Below are positions 34,476-46,200 of a stretch of 64,000 bases of DNA, piece by piece; the first letter of the stretch is position 1; every line of letters starts with the position of its first letter. The DNA lies in assembly GCA_023055355.1 (NCBI GenBank), contig JALJCS010000037.1:3472001-3536000 (forward strand). Direction: 5' to 3'. The notes beneath the pieces were generated by a model. It saw only the letters and a list, made by a program, of their open reading frames with translations. It was not told the DNA's origin and made no database searches. The position numbers were made by a program, and so were the translations under genes. The DNA is from Agelaius tricolor (Eukaryota > Chordata > Aves > Passeriformes > Icteridae).

Positions 34476-35564
34476 GCTGGCTAGGAGTCTGGAAAAACAG
34501 CCCAGTGGCTCTGGCCACAGCAACTAAAGAGCAATCCCATTTTCCAGCCAAGGAACGTGGGCTGGACACATCAGCAGCAGCTCAGCCCCAGAGATGGAGA
34601 AGGAGCTGGGAGACCAGGCCTGTTCCCAGCCCTTCCTGCCTCTCCCAGAGCCTGCCTGGGTCAGGAGCTTGCAGCCCAACCCAGCAGGTCCAGAAGCATT
34701 GACAGCTCATAGGAATTTCTCCAGGGGTGTGGAAGGGATTTGGGTTCAAGGATTTGCACAGCCAACAGCAAGGAAGGCCATGGCAGCTGCAGACTGAGCC
34801 AGGCAAGACAGGTTCAGCCAAGTGGGAGGAAGAGCACTGGGGAAGAGCTGTACCTGCCTTTGGCCCACTGTGGATGAAGAATGCTGCTCATGGCAGGCTG
34901 GACCACCCGACAAAGGAGAACCATGGAAACTGGGTAGAAGCATAAGCTGAGAAGAGAATGAGGAAGGATCTTTGTGTTTGAGACACAGATCACACCCCAG
35001 GCTACCTGCAGTGACAACATTGAGGCAACACCTGCATGCTTCAGACATGGGATGACCAAAGTGGGTTGTGGGGAGGAGCCTTCTTCCACTCTCAATAAGT
35101 TTATTCCAAATGGCTCCTTAGGAGCTGGGGCTGGTGGTCTCCAGCCCTTCCAGGCAGACCTTGGCTATGCCATCTCCATCCTCCTAAAGGCAGAGTCTGC
35201 TCTCCCCCTCCTCCCCTGCCAGCAGTGAGCACTGCCCAGGACTCTTGGGCCACTTGGACAAATCCTGGCTTCAGGACACAGGGCCTGGGAAGCAGCAGTG
35301 CAGTGGCTGCTCTCTCCAGAGCCAAGCCCACGTGGTGCTAAATTCCCTCCAGCCATGAGGAATTTTGAGCCTGGCCCTGTGGTCAGGCCACACTGTGTTT
35401 GTTTTCCCCAAGCTGCCTTGGCAGAGTTCACCACCCTTCCTGGTGAGAGCAAAAAAACTTCATTTTGTAAGAAAACAGCAAGGTGCATTCCTGATTTGGC
35501 ATGAACAGGCACATGGATCAGCATCAGAAATGGATGAAAAAGCACAGCATTTCTCATAGAATAA

Positions 35565-35570
35565 TTTATT
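35565..35570 (-). terminator. Candidate proximal poly(A) signal of ARRDC1
   Basis: AATAAA on the minus strand, 1.6 kb after the ARRDC1 stop, followed by a T/G-containing stretch (TGATGCTGATCCATGTGCC). Chosen from sequence alone. Confidence 0.4.
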
Positions 35571-35625
35571 AAATACAGCATTAAAATTTGTATTTCTGAA
35601 TTCAATCATTAAAAACAACTTCATC

Positions 35626-35657
35626 TCATATATATATATATATATTTATATATATTC
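35626..35657. repeat. (TA)n microsatellite
   Basis: TA dinucleotide run with one T insertion, within the presumed ARRDC1 3' UTR just upstream (in transcript order) of the AATAAA at 35565. Confidence 0.95.
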
Positions 35658-37171
35658 AGGGACAATGACAATCACTCTATCATCATTGGTGCATGTTGTG
35701 CCAGCACTGCTCAGAACGGCACCTTTGCTACACTACCCTTAAAGCAGTTCAATGCTTAAAAAAAATAAAATAAAAAAGCATTTGCAAAGAAAGAGTGCAA
35801 AGCAGGGCCTGTCCCAGCTGCCTGAAGGGTGTGCAGAGGTGGCTGAGCAAGGAGGCAGCAGCTGGAAATGCTCCTAAAGGTCTGTCAGGTACTGCCTGCC
35901 CAGCCTGGGGCCATGTGGGGACCAGCTGTGAGGTTCCAAAGGTCTGGAGGCCACAACTCCAGCCTGGCTGGGCACCTGTGGCTCTGAGGGATGTGGTTTG
36001 TGGTTTCCTCAGCTTGGGCAGTCAATGCTAAACAAGCTAAACAAGGTGTGTGTGGGGAAAAAGCACAAAAGAAAAATTGCAAGAAAACCCAGCTTGTTCC
36101 CCCAGCTGCCAGGTGCAGCAGAGGCTGCAGCTCCCACATGGGTTGTGTTCATTGTCACATTCTGCTCAGGCCCAGGGGACACACAGCAAACCAGTGCCAC
36201 CACAGGCCCCTGGCCCAGACAAGGACAGCCACTCCCAGGGACAGCCCCAAGGAGAGGGGAGGGATCCCACGGGCAGGGCCCCTGGGCAGACTCAGAGGTA
36301 GCATCAGACAGACTTTTGTGATTGATGGTCACTTAACTGCAGCCTGGGAGGAGAGGGCACCCTGCAGGGACATGGAGTGTGGCTGGTCCCCCTGCTCCAG
36401 AGTGAGCAGTGCTGCTGTCCTGTGTGCCAGGGCCCAGCAGTGAGCAAGGGTGGGCTGTGTCCCACAGGGCTCTGTGGGGAAAAGGACACCCCATCCCACA
36501 CCAGGATCTTCCCCAGAGCTCACCAGGGCTTATCAGCTTATCAGCAGGTGTCCCCACGAGCCCATGGCCACTCACACTGCCATCACTCCCCCCACAGCTC
36601 AGGTACAGCAGGGCTTGTGCTTTTGGCTTTTTTAAAGTCCCTGACCTTCCGAACCTGCTTACTCCAGGAAACCTCCTGCTACCCTTGGGACCTCTGAGGA
36701 CAAGGAGGAAGGGCTGTCAAAAACCATTTGTGGAGAGCACACGGCCCCTAAAAGAGGAGAGCAAGTCCACACAGCCCAGCCTTCCCTTAGAGCGGAGCTG
36801 TGCCAAGTCAGGAGCGTTTCAGATAAGGCATCGCAGGTGCTTTGATAGTAAAGCAGTTAGTGTTGACTACAGTACTGGAACAGGCTGCTGCCCAGGGCAC
36901 CAGGGCCACATCCAGCTCTCCAGCAGCAGCAGGAGACTGTTCAGTTTCCCTGACCTCTCCCACGTGCATGCAGGCTGCTCTGGCTGCCCTTTTTGGTTTT
37001 TTTACCCCCTCCCTAGAAAGAGACTTCAAAAGCCCAGGCTGGGATGTGGCAGTTCCCCCAAAAGCAGCCAGAGAGACAAGAAGACGCCTTGTGCTGTACC
37101 AGAGTGTGCCACAGGCGGGTGCCCCGTGGTGCCAGGGTGGGCAGTGCCAGCGGGGTCGGAGCAGGGGAGGG

Positions 37172-37236
37172 CTAATTGCCATTGCTGATGCTGGAGTTGG
37201 CACTGCTGCAGCTCTGCTCGTAGGATGGAGGTGCCT
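37172..37236 (-). CDS. ARRDC1: ARRDC1 exon 8 (C terminus and stop)
   Basis: Acceptor TTTCCCCCACAG|AGGCACC. Two bases complete a glutamate codon, then APPSYEQSCSSANSSISNGN and a TAG stop at 37172-37174. PPSY (37220-37231) is the second WW-binding motif and matches the human PPSYEQSC ending. The last residues, serine/asparagine-rich, differ from the human tail. Confidence 0.93.
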
Positions 37237-40200
37237 CTGTGGGGGAAAGGAAGAATGAGAGAGGTTATGGTGGGTTTGGGAGATCCCCTTCACCCCAGTC
37301 TGTGTAACCCAGGGCAGAGTGAAGCAACCCACCAACACACACTCCCTGCCAGGGCCCCACAGCCTGCCCAGCTGAGGTACAGGGGCTTTGTAGGATTTCA
37401 GCCAGTCAGTCCCATCCTTGCCTTGATGCCCATGGAGGTTAAAAATCACAACCTCACAGTCCTGTTCTGTTCCTCCCTTTCTTTCCTAAGCATCCTCCTG
37501 TCTTCCAGCACCTCCAGATCACTCATGCCCCGTGTGCCCCAACCCAGGGCTGAAGTAACACACCGAGTGTTCTGTTACCCAGTGCAAAGAGAGGGGCTGA
37601 TTTGGGTACAACTGTGCCAACACACACTGCTGGCCTTGTCACCCCTGCACACCTCCAGGAACCCAGCACACACTGCTGGCCCTGCCACCCCAGCATGGCT
37701 GCAGGAACCCAGCACACACTGCTGGCCTTGTCACCCCAGCACAGCTCCAGGATTCCAGCACGCTGGGATTTCCCTGAGCTGCTCCACCCTGGACACTTTC
37801 TCAGCTCCCACCCCCACAGCTTCAGACCAGCTGCAGGCCCACTCCAAGTCAGACAGAAGATTTCAGTGACATCATTTTCCTGGCTATGCTCCCACCAGCC
37901 TCACCACAAGCCAAGTAGTTTTTCCATCAGTGGGAGGCTGAGAGCTCTTTTAAGAACAGGGAGATTCTCTCACGATGAGCCCAGGGCAGGCCTGGGTGTG
38001 GATGTGGGAAGGACAGCTGGCTTTTACAGCTGGAAGAGGGGACTCCTCCAGAGGCTAAAGCAGGCAGAGAGATGTCACAATCCCTCTGACAGCACCCTGC
38101 AGCAGACTGACTGAATCCCCAGATTCCCAGCAGTTCACAGCTAGCAGAGACTGAGGTAGGAGCTGTTTCTCCCCAGCTGCAGATCCCAGGAGTGCTGCTC
38201 ACCATAGGGGTATCCCCACGTGCTGTACTCTGGGGGCAGGATGAGTGAGCTGGCTGTGGGGACAGGCACCACATTCCCCTCAGCATAGTAGGGGACAGTG
38301 GCTCCTGTGGACAGGCAGAGTGTGGGGTGGTTTGGGGAGCCCGTCTGCTCCGAGTCCGCCCGAATCTCCTGGAAGCTCAGTCCTGGGGCGTAGCTAAAGG
38401 GCTGCTGCTGGGAATGGCTTTTGGTGGGGATGGAGACATTGTCCATGGGGTGGTAGCCACTGGCAGCCTCCTCTTCCTCTGGGGGGGCACTGGGGACCAC
38501 CACAGATGGGATGTGCTGGATGGAGCGGGAGGGGCTCAGCGGGACCCTGTTCACAGCAATGTTTCCAATGTAGATGGGGAGAGTGACAGAAACCTCTGGA
38601 GACTTGAGGGAAACCTGGAAGAGAAGAGCAAACAGTGGCATCATCATGATACATGGCAGTGGGAAGGTTCACCTGATGCCTGGACCACCCAGACCACACT
38701 GCTCAGCCTGGGAGGGGGCACAGAGCCACAGCCCAGCCCAGGGATACTCCAAATAAACTCACCTGGATGTAGTAGTCAATGTGGATGAGGCTGCAGCCCT
38801 GCAGAATGGACTGGGGCAGTGCTGGAACCAGGATCTGCTCCTTCCATTCTGCATGTTTCCAGGCTTTCACCCCTGAGCCTTCCACCTCGGCGATGGTCCT
38901 CAGGTCGTAGATCCAGCGCTTGGATTTGTAGGCCACTTTCTGCACAGACAGGAGAAACACAGCTGGCTCAGAGGCTGCAGGTGCTCTTCTGTCTCCCACA
39001 AACGTAAACCAGGACACAACCCCACCCAACTGCTTTGTCAAATAGGCACAAGCACAGACATAAGGGGCATATTCCAGAGCAGGAATACCCATTGCTGTGT
39101 GACAGACTGAGAGGGGATAAGCAAGACGAGTTCTAGGTCCTCTTTCCCCAGGAAGGTAGAGAGGACCAGAGGTGGAGATTTGGCTCCTCACTGCCCCAGT
39201 TGCACAGAGGCCTCCCTGGGGTGGAGCAGCAGCACAAGGCAGAGGATGGCCTCACTGGCACCCACCTGGAGCAGACTGGCCACCACAGCACCGGTGTCGC
39301 GGCCGGACTTGTTCTCAATGTCCGTGCGCAGCTGGATGGCCTGGCCCACGATGTAGCCCTTCAGGTCAGACGTGGCTGTCAGGATGATGTTGCCACTTTT
39401 CACAAGCTTGTAGTTGAACTTCTTGGTGATGGACATGGTGTTGGGCTGCTGCAGGACGGCACAGACAGAGGTGTTGGCTCAAGAGAGTCAGAGAGCCTCC
39501 GGGAAAACACTCAAGAGATTCAAAACAAGCAAGCAGAAATATTTGCTTCTAAGAGGATGCAAAGAACCAGCAACATGGCAATGCCACAGACAACAGGTCT
39601 CACTTCTCCAGCCCCACAGCTCTACTGTCCTATTAGTTGCTTTCCCCTCCAAAGCAAGTTCTCCAAACCCAAGTGTCTCCAAGCACCTGAAGCTGTTGGC
39701 CAACATGTCTCTCTGCATGCTGAAAATTCAGATAAACCTTTCAAAGCAACACACACAAGGGTCAGAAATCACCTGGAGTAGGTACTGACAGCAAGGCAGG
39801 AGAGATGAGGAGTCCTTGTCCTGCTCTTGCATAGTCACAGCACGCAGTCAGAGCTGTCCAGCCACTGAGTGACTCCTCAGACAGCAGGACTAGGACAAGG
39901 ACAGTGCTGAAGTGTTGGCATTTCCAGCCATGCCCCTGCTCGTTCTTACCTCGATGTCAGGGATGTCATTCAGGTTGAGAGGGCAGAGAACGTAGAAGAT
40001 CTTGTTGCATTTGTAGTCCTTGGAGAAGCGAGGTGTGTCTATCACAGCTTTCACCTGATGCAGGACCTTGCCAAAAGGGCCTTCAAATGATGTAGGAGCA
40101 GAAGCTGGAGTTGAGAGAGAAAGAAGAAGTCATAAGGCTGAGCCAGGCCAGTTTCTGAACTGGAAGTATATGCAAAATCCAAGGCTTACAGGGAAGGGCC

Positions 40201-43200
40201 TTCAGCCACTTTTCTGCATCTTACCTGGCAGCAGGAACTGGAAGGGAAAGTTGTGCTCTCCAGCTGTCAGGACCCCTGTGGAAACAAGAGTGAAGTGTTC
40301 ATGGGACAGGCTGAGAGGCTCTTACCTTGGAATGTTTGATGTGGGGGAGAGAAGCCACCACCAGGGAATCACACACCACCTGCTCTGCTGCCTACAGCCC
40401 CTGCACAGCTCCAGATCCCATGGGCAGTGCTTGAGCCAACAGGAGCACCTGCTGCCAGCCACCCCTCCTTGGGACAGGAGAGGTTCTGTAGGAAGATACC
40501 CTGTAAATGAGGTCATTTAGGGCAGGCTCTAAGTGATCCCAGTGCCACAGCAAGTGGTTATCCCAGGCTATTGACACAGGACACAGAGCAGGGCTGCTGT
40601 GGGTTTATTTTTCCTCAAGTCTTCCCCTGACTGCCTGACATAGGGGAACTGAGAAATCACAGGCACTGTCTGAGGCTGGTAGGGAGTTCTGGTGGGCATC
40701 AAGCCACTCCACCCTCAGCCACACACCAAGCTCTTCACAGACTGCACAAGGTTCAGGAGCTGGAACCAGAGGTCCACCCACCCTCAGACCCCAGAAGGGA
40801 CCTGCAATACCTCAGCCTGGCTGCTGAGACAACAGGAGCTCAGAAAAATATTGCCACAACATTAAAACCTTGGCACTTGTTTCCTTCGACCACTGCTCTG
40901 CAACAGCCTCGAGGGCCCAGGGCAGAGAAAAGATCCAGTGCATGGCTAAAACAACAGATTCCAACTCCCCAACTCCATCCACCCTCCAACACTCCCAGAT
41001 TCCCTCCAGGGCAGTGTGACAGCTGAACTGAACCCACAGTGTGATCCAGCAGCTCCTAAAGTTGCCTTCAGTAAGAAAACCACTGAGGTTTATCCATATT
41101 TGTTAAATCCATGCATACACAAGAGGTTTTGTTTTTAGAGTGGCAGAGCTGAGAGGGAGACCTGGATGCCCAGTAAATCGAGCTGTGTTTGTTCTGCTTT
41201 GCAGGATCATTGCTGGAGGTAGCAAAGGCCAGCTCTGGCTGGTGCTTTTGTTGTTGCAAGACAGGGGGAGGCAGCTGGGCCGTTAGCAACGCTGGCTCTG
41301 CAGAGCTGACAGAAATCGAGTCCTGTCGTCAGGGGATTAAGTGGATTACATGGAAGGGGGAGGTGGGGAGGAGAGGAGTAAATCCCCCCACTGACACAGC
41401 AGCCCAGGCAGGACTTGGTGCATCATTCATGCTATGAAAAGCTAGATCTCTGCCTCTCTGCTCACTCAGCCACCCCATGGGGACGAGGCACAGTGAGTGT
41501 GTCCTGCCCACAGTGCAGGGACAGAGGGATAAACAATCCAACACACGCACATTGTGGATCCCTGCAAAGGGACAACAGCAGAGGTGGCTATTTGTACTCT
41601 GTGGCCTCACAGAGAGGAGCAGCATTTGCCCAGTGCCATCACCTCCCTGCAGATTCCCCTCCTGTTCCCCAAACAAACCCGAGCTATGTAGGCTAAAATG
41701 CAGCACCCGGCGCTGTCACCAGGTGGAGGCACCAAGCCAGGCTCTGCCCTCGCTGCCAGGGCTGGTGCTCAGAGCTGGGCAGGCCCGAGGCAGCTGCGGG
41801 ACAGCCTCTCCTGCTCAGTAAAGGTGCCAGGTGAGGTGCAGCAGGTGCCTTGGCTGCTGGGGTCCGGGATAAAGCCTGGTTAATGTGAATGACTGCCCTG
41901 AGGGTTTCTGTCTTTTAACAGGCACCACTCAGCATTGATCCTACACCCATTATCCCTGTTTTAGAAAGCAAATGGCTCACTGGAATACATCGACTGTCCT
42001 GTGCAGCTTCTGCATTGCAGTACAGGGACTCTGCACCTGACAAGGAGTGGGAGCAAGTGCTGTTCCTGCCCTGCACAAGGGAGGAGGTGGGAGCTCCAGA
42101 GGGCAGTGGTCACTGAGAGAACTCCACCGAGGATTTCCACCAAGAGAATTCCCAGCTGTGTGACATGCAGAGCCCCACATGAAGGTGCGGGCAGGAATTC
42201 TGAGTCTCCTACTAGGAGCATGAAAGTTCACAGCCTTTCCAGGACCCTTAGGATGAGTTCACAGACTCCACCAAGTAAAAGTCCCTATTCTACAGGGACT
42301 GCCTATAACAGGCAGCACCATCCAAGAAGTCATTTCTGTCCAAGTCCTGCCCAGCTCAGGTGCACCAACAGAAAGCTGGGCTGGAAGTGAACCTGTGAGC
42401 ACTTTCACAGTTTCTAACTCCCACAGCATCACTGAGCAAGGCCAGGAACTCTCCCAGGAACATGTGTGGGCAGCATCACCCACAGAGAAGGTGGTTTGGC
42501 TCTCAGAGCCACTGTGTGGCTCACTGGCACTGAGGCAGTTTCTGCACAGGTCCCCAGATGGGAACTGCTCACAGGTCAGCCTAGACCAGCCTGATGGTCC
42601 TGACCAAGCCCAAATGCCCAATGTCCTGTTGGCTGTGACCCCCTGAAGAGCCTGCAAGTCCCTCCTGCAGCTCCTGCCTGTAGCAAGCTGCCCACGAGGG
42701 CTGGAAATGCCCTTCCTGCTCTTTGCAGCCAGAGAGGAGCTCCCAGAGCAGCCACCCCAGACTGAAGCTGTTCCTGCCACAGCTCACACAGACCAAGGGC
42801 ATCACAGCAGCACCTGGCTCGTGGCCACAGAGCCCTGACCCAGTCCTGAGCTGAGCAGGGAAGCACAGTGAGCCCTGCTCTCCACTCCATGGAGCAGGGA
42901 GATGCTGCAGGTGACCAAGAACAACTCTTGTTTGCAGACCTGCTCCTTCCAGCCCACTCTCTCCTTCCCCCAAGAGGGAGAAGCATCTTTAGGCATCCTC
43001 AGTATCCTGGAATGGGCATTCCAAGGCACCCACTGGTGCAGAAAGGAGTTCAGTGCCAGGGCTATTTCACAGACAAGAGTTAACAAAATTAAGATGAAGA
43101 AAAGCCAGTGGTCCTGACTGAGATAGGAGCCTCCTGTGAAAGCACAGGCATGATCCAGAGTGCCTGGCAGAGTGACAGGGCAGCAGAGCCCACAGGTGAG

Positions 43201-46200
43201 CTGGGTCCTGCCTGCCTCCCACTGCACAGGAGGAAAGGCAGATACCCAGCAGCAATCTGGGCTCCTTCTTGCTTCTCCTGGCAGAGGCTCCTCCAGCACG
43301 GGCACAGCAAAGGCTCCATTTGCAACTTGGAATTACAAAACCATTTCTGTCTTCTGCCTGGTGGAAAGCTGGCAAATCCCAAACCAAGCACCCTTACAAT
43401 GGGAAGGGAGGTGGCAACTGCTTCTAAACTCTCCAGCTGGCAACTTTGCTCCAAAAGGCTGAGCTTCCATTTCCTAATGCTGACTGATCTTGCTATAATA
43501 GGGGAAATCTGCAATTTCCCTTGTCCAAGCTTCCCTGTGAGCATGGGCAGGGCACAGACTGACCTTGAACCAACACCCAGGTACTTCTGCCATGGAAAAC
43601 AGGAGCAAACTCAGCTCCCTGCAAGGGACACTTGCAGTGTCAGTCCAGCACAGCCACTGTGCTGGTGACACAGGGCAATGTGTGTCTCACCAGACCTTGA
43701 ACAGATCCCCAGATCACAGCAGGGGAGATGCAGCATCAGGCAGAGTGTCCAGAGCCATCCCACAACATCCCCTGTCCAATTCCAGCATCCCAGCAGTGAG
43801 GGGAACACACAGCCCATGGGGAGCCACTCCTCACCCCTGTCCCTCCAGCCCAGAGAGCTTCAGGCAACAACCCAGGACATTCCATGTGCTAATTCCATCT
43901 GCAAGTGGACTTTGCATCAGAGCCTGCTGCTGGCAGCAGGCAGGGGTGAGCTGGTTTGCAGCCATGCTGGGGGCCCATGGCCATCCCAACACCTGGGAAC
44001 AGCTGCCCTTTCCCTGCTCCTCCAGCACCAGAGGCTTTGCCAAAGCATTCCCCAGCCTGGGCAGGGCACAGCAGGAGCTCAGCACTGCTCCAGGGGGCAC
44101 TGAGACCCCTCAAACAGGGGCAGCTCACAGACCCTGTGAGGGGACAGGGCTGTGCCAGGCACTGCAGCCATGCCGAGCCAGCACCTCCCCATTCCCAGAA
44201 GCCAGAACAAAGGCCACAGTGTCCTAGGATGCAAAAAAGCTTTTCCTGAAGTTTATGTGCAGCTAAAAATACCTTGAGAAAGTCATTAGGCAGCAGAGGC
44301 AGCAGGCTTGGCAGGGTTCTGCTGTGAGGCCATACCTGCAGCAGCCTGTCCCCCTGACAGGAGTCAAACCAGCAGAGATTGGCCACCCCCACACAGCCTT
44401 GGGAACTTCCTCCCAGAAAATCCCTGGAGGGAAAGAAGCTGCTGCCCCAGACAGCCTGGAGAAAGCTCCAGTGCAGATAGCAGGAGCAGTAACAACACAC
44501 TCACAGTGCAGAAGAACCTTGGAGATGCCCCTGACTCCAGCAGAGATAGGTCTGGTGGCTCTCATTCATGGCTCAGCTGCTCCACACTGGGACTGGGGTT
44601 GTTGACTTGTACCACTGGGTGTGGGGGAGTCCTGGAGCATTTCATTCACAGAAAAGAAATTCCTTGATCCAGAGGGCTGATGCCAAGTCTTCTGGATCTC
44701 CTGGAGACACTGGGCTGGTACCCAGAGAGACCCTGCCAGGCTGAAGGGGCTGGGCCTGTGGAACCTTGGGAAGTTTGACAGGGCCAAGTGCAAGGTCCTG
44801 GGTCAGAGCAATCCCCAGCACAAACACAGGCTGGGCAGGGAATGCATGGAGAAAAGCCCTGAGGAGAAGGGCTTGGGAATGGTGGTGGATGAGAAGCTCA
44901 GTGTGCCCCAGCCCTGTGTGCTGGCCCCAGAAACTCCCCTGGCCTGGGCTGATCCCAGTGTGGGCAGAAGGAAAGGGGGGGCTCAGCCCCTCTGCCCTGC
45001 TCAGACCCCACCTGCAGAGCTGCCCCAGCCTTGGGGCCCAGCACAGGAAGGAGCTGGAGCTGCTGGATGAGTCCAGAAGAGGCCCCTGGGATGCTCCAAG
45101 GGCTGGAGCCAGGCTGGGAGAGCTGGGGATGCTCACCTGGAGAGGAGAAGCTCCAGGGAGAGCTCAGAGCCCCTGCCAGGGCCTAAAGGGGCGCCAGGAG
45201 AGCTGGAGAGGGACTGGGGACAAGGCATGGAGGGACAGGACACAGGGAATGGCTCCCACTGCCAGAGGGCAGGGATGGATGGGATATTGGGAATTAGGAA
45301 TTGTTCCCTGTGAGGGTGGGCAGGCCCTGGCACAGGGTGCCCAGAGCAGCTGGGGCTGCCCCTGGATCCCTGGCAGTGCCCAAGGCCAGGCTGGGCAGGG
45401 CTGGGAGCACCTGGGACAGTGGGAGGTGTCCCTGCCACGGCATGGAGTGGAATAAGGTGCTCTTTAAGGTCCCTCCCCACCCAAAGGTTTCCCTGCACTC
45501 CCTGCAAACCAGCACAGTGCTGCAGCACTGCATGGGAAAGCTGCCACCATCATCCCCACTGGGGCTGAAATGACCAATGTCTGTATTTACACTGTGAAAC
45601 AAATGATCCACATCAAGTTCACTCCTCCACAGCTGCTGGAAGTGTCTGGGCTCTGCTCTGAGCAGTGACCCCTCCCTGGCTGGTGCTGCCCAGGCAGAGG
45701 TGGCAGCCAGAGACATCCCCAGCCCCCCAAAGCCACCACCCCTCCAGACTGAGGGGAAGCTCCCTGCCCACACCCTACCCTGCCTGCAGCTGGCCAAGGG
45801 CTGGGAAATGTCCTCCAGCAGCCTCTGCCTGGCACAAGAGCAGGGCTGGGGCTCAGGAGGAGCCAACCCCACAGGAACAAGGCCACAGCCCTGCCTGCTG
45901 TGTCCCACCCACCTTCCCAGGGCTGTCTGGCAGCTTTCTGTGCAAACAGCCCGGTCTGACAGCACTGGTGGGGCCAGCTCTGCTGGGCTGCACGTTCCAG
46001 CCAGGGCCACTGTGGGGACATTTGCCAAATCCTCCTCCCAGCCCCAGGGTCCCTGTCTGGAAGTCCCAGGTGGTCACAGCCACCTCTGCACAAGGGTCAC
46101 AGCCACCATGACAAAACCTCCAGGGTAGCAGAAGGGACCAGGAGGTGCCTTGGTCACACAACAGACTCGGGTGAGGCTCATTCCCCTCCTGTGAAGGCTC

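Larger units (their letters stand above)
32700..37171 (-). other. ARRDC1: Probable ARRDC1 3' UTR and downstream flank
   Basis: No coding homology is seen between the ARRDC1 stop and the GC-rich block at 32.3 kb. The minus strand here is AT-richer than its surroundings and contains several AATAAA signals, at 35565-35570, 33600-33605, 33136-33141 and 32719-32724. The last is followed downstream by a GT-rich stretch (TGTTTTGCTCTGGGTATGTG), the classic arrangement of a 3' end. The real 3' end could be at 35.5 kb or 32.7 kb; both are inferences. Confidence 0.4.

Noticed and set aside
36409..37188. 259-codon plus-strand frame
   Set aside because: Antisense to the end of ARRDC1 and its 3' UTR; no homology.
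38394..38699. Minus-strand frame overlapping ARRDC1 exon 7
   Set aside because: Shadow of the true frame, which is supported by homology and splice sites.
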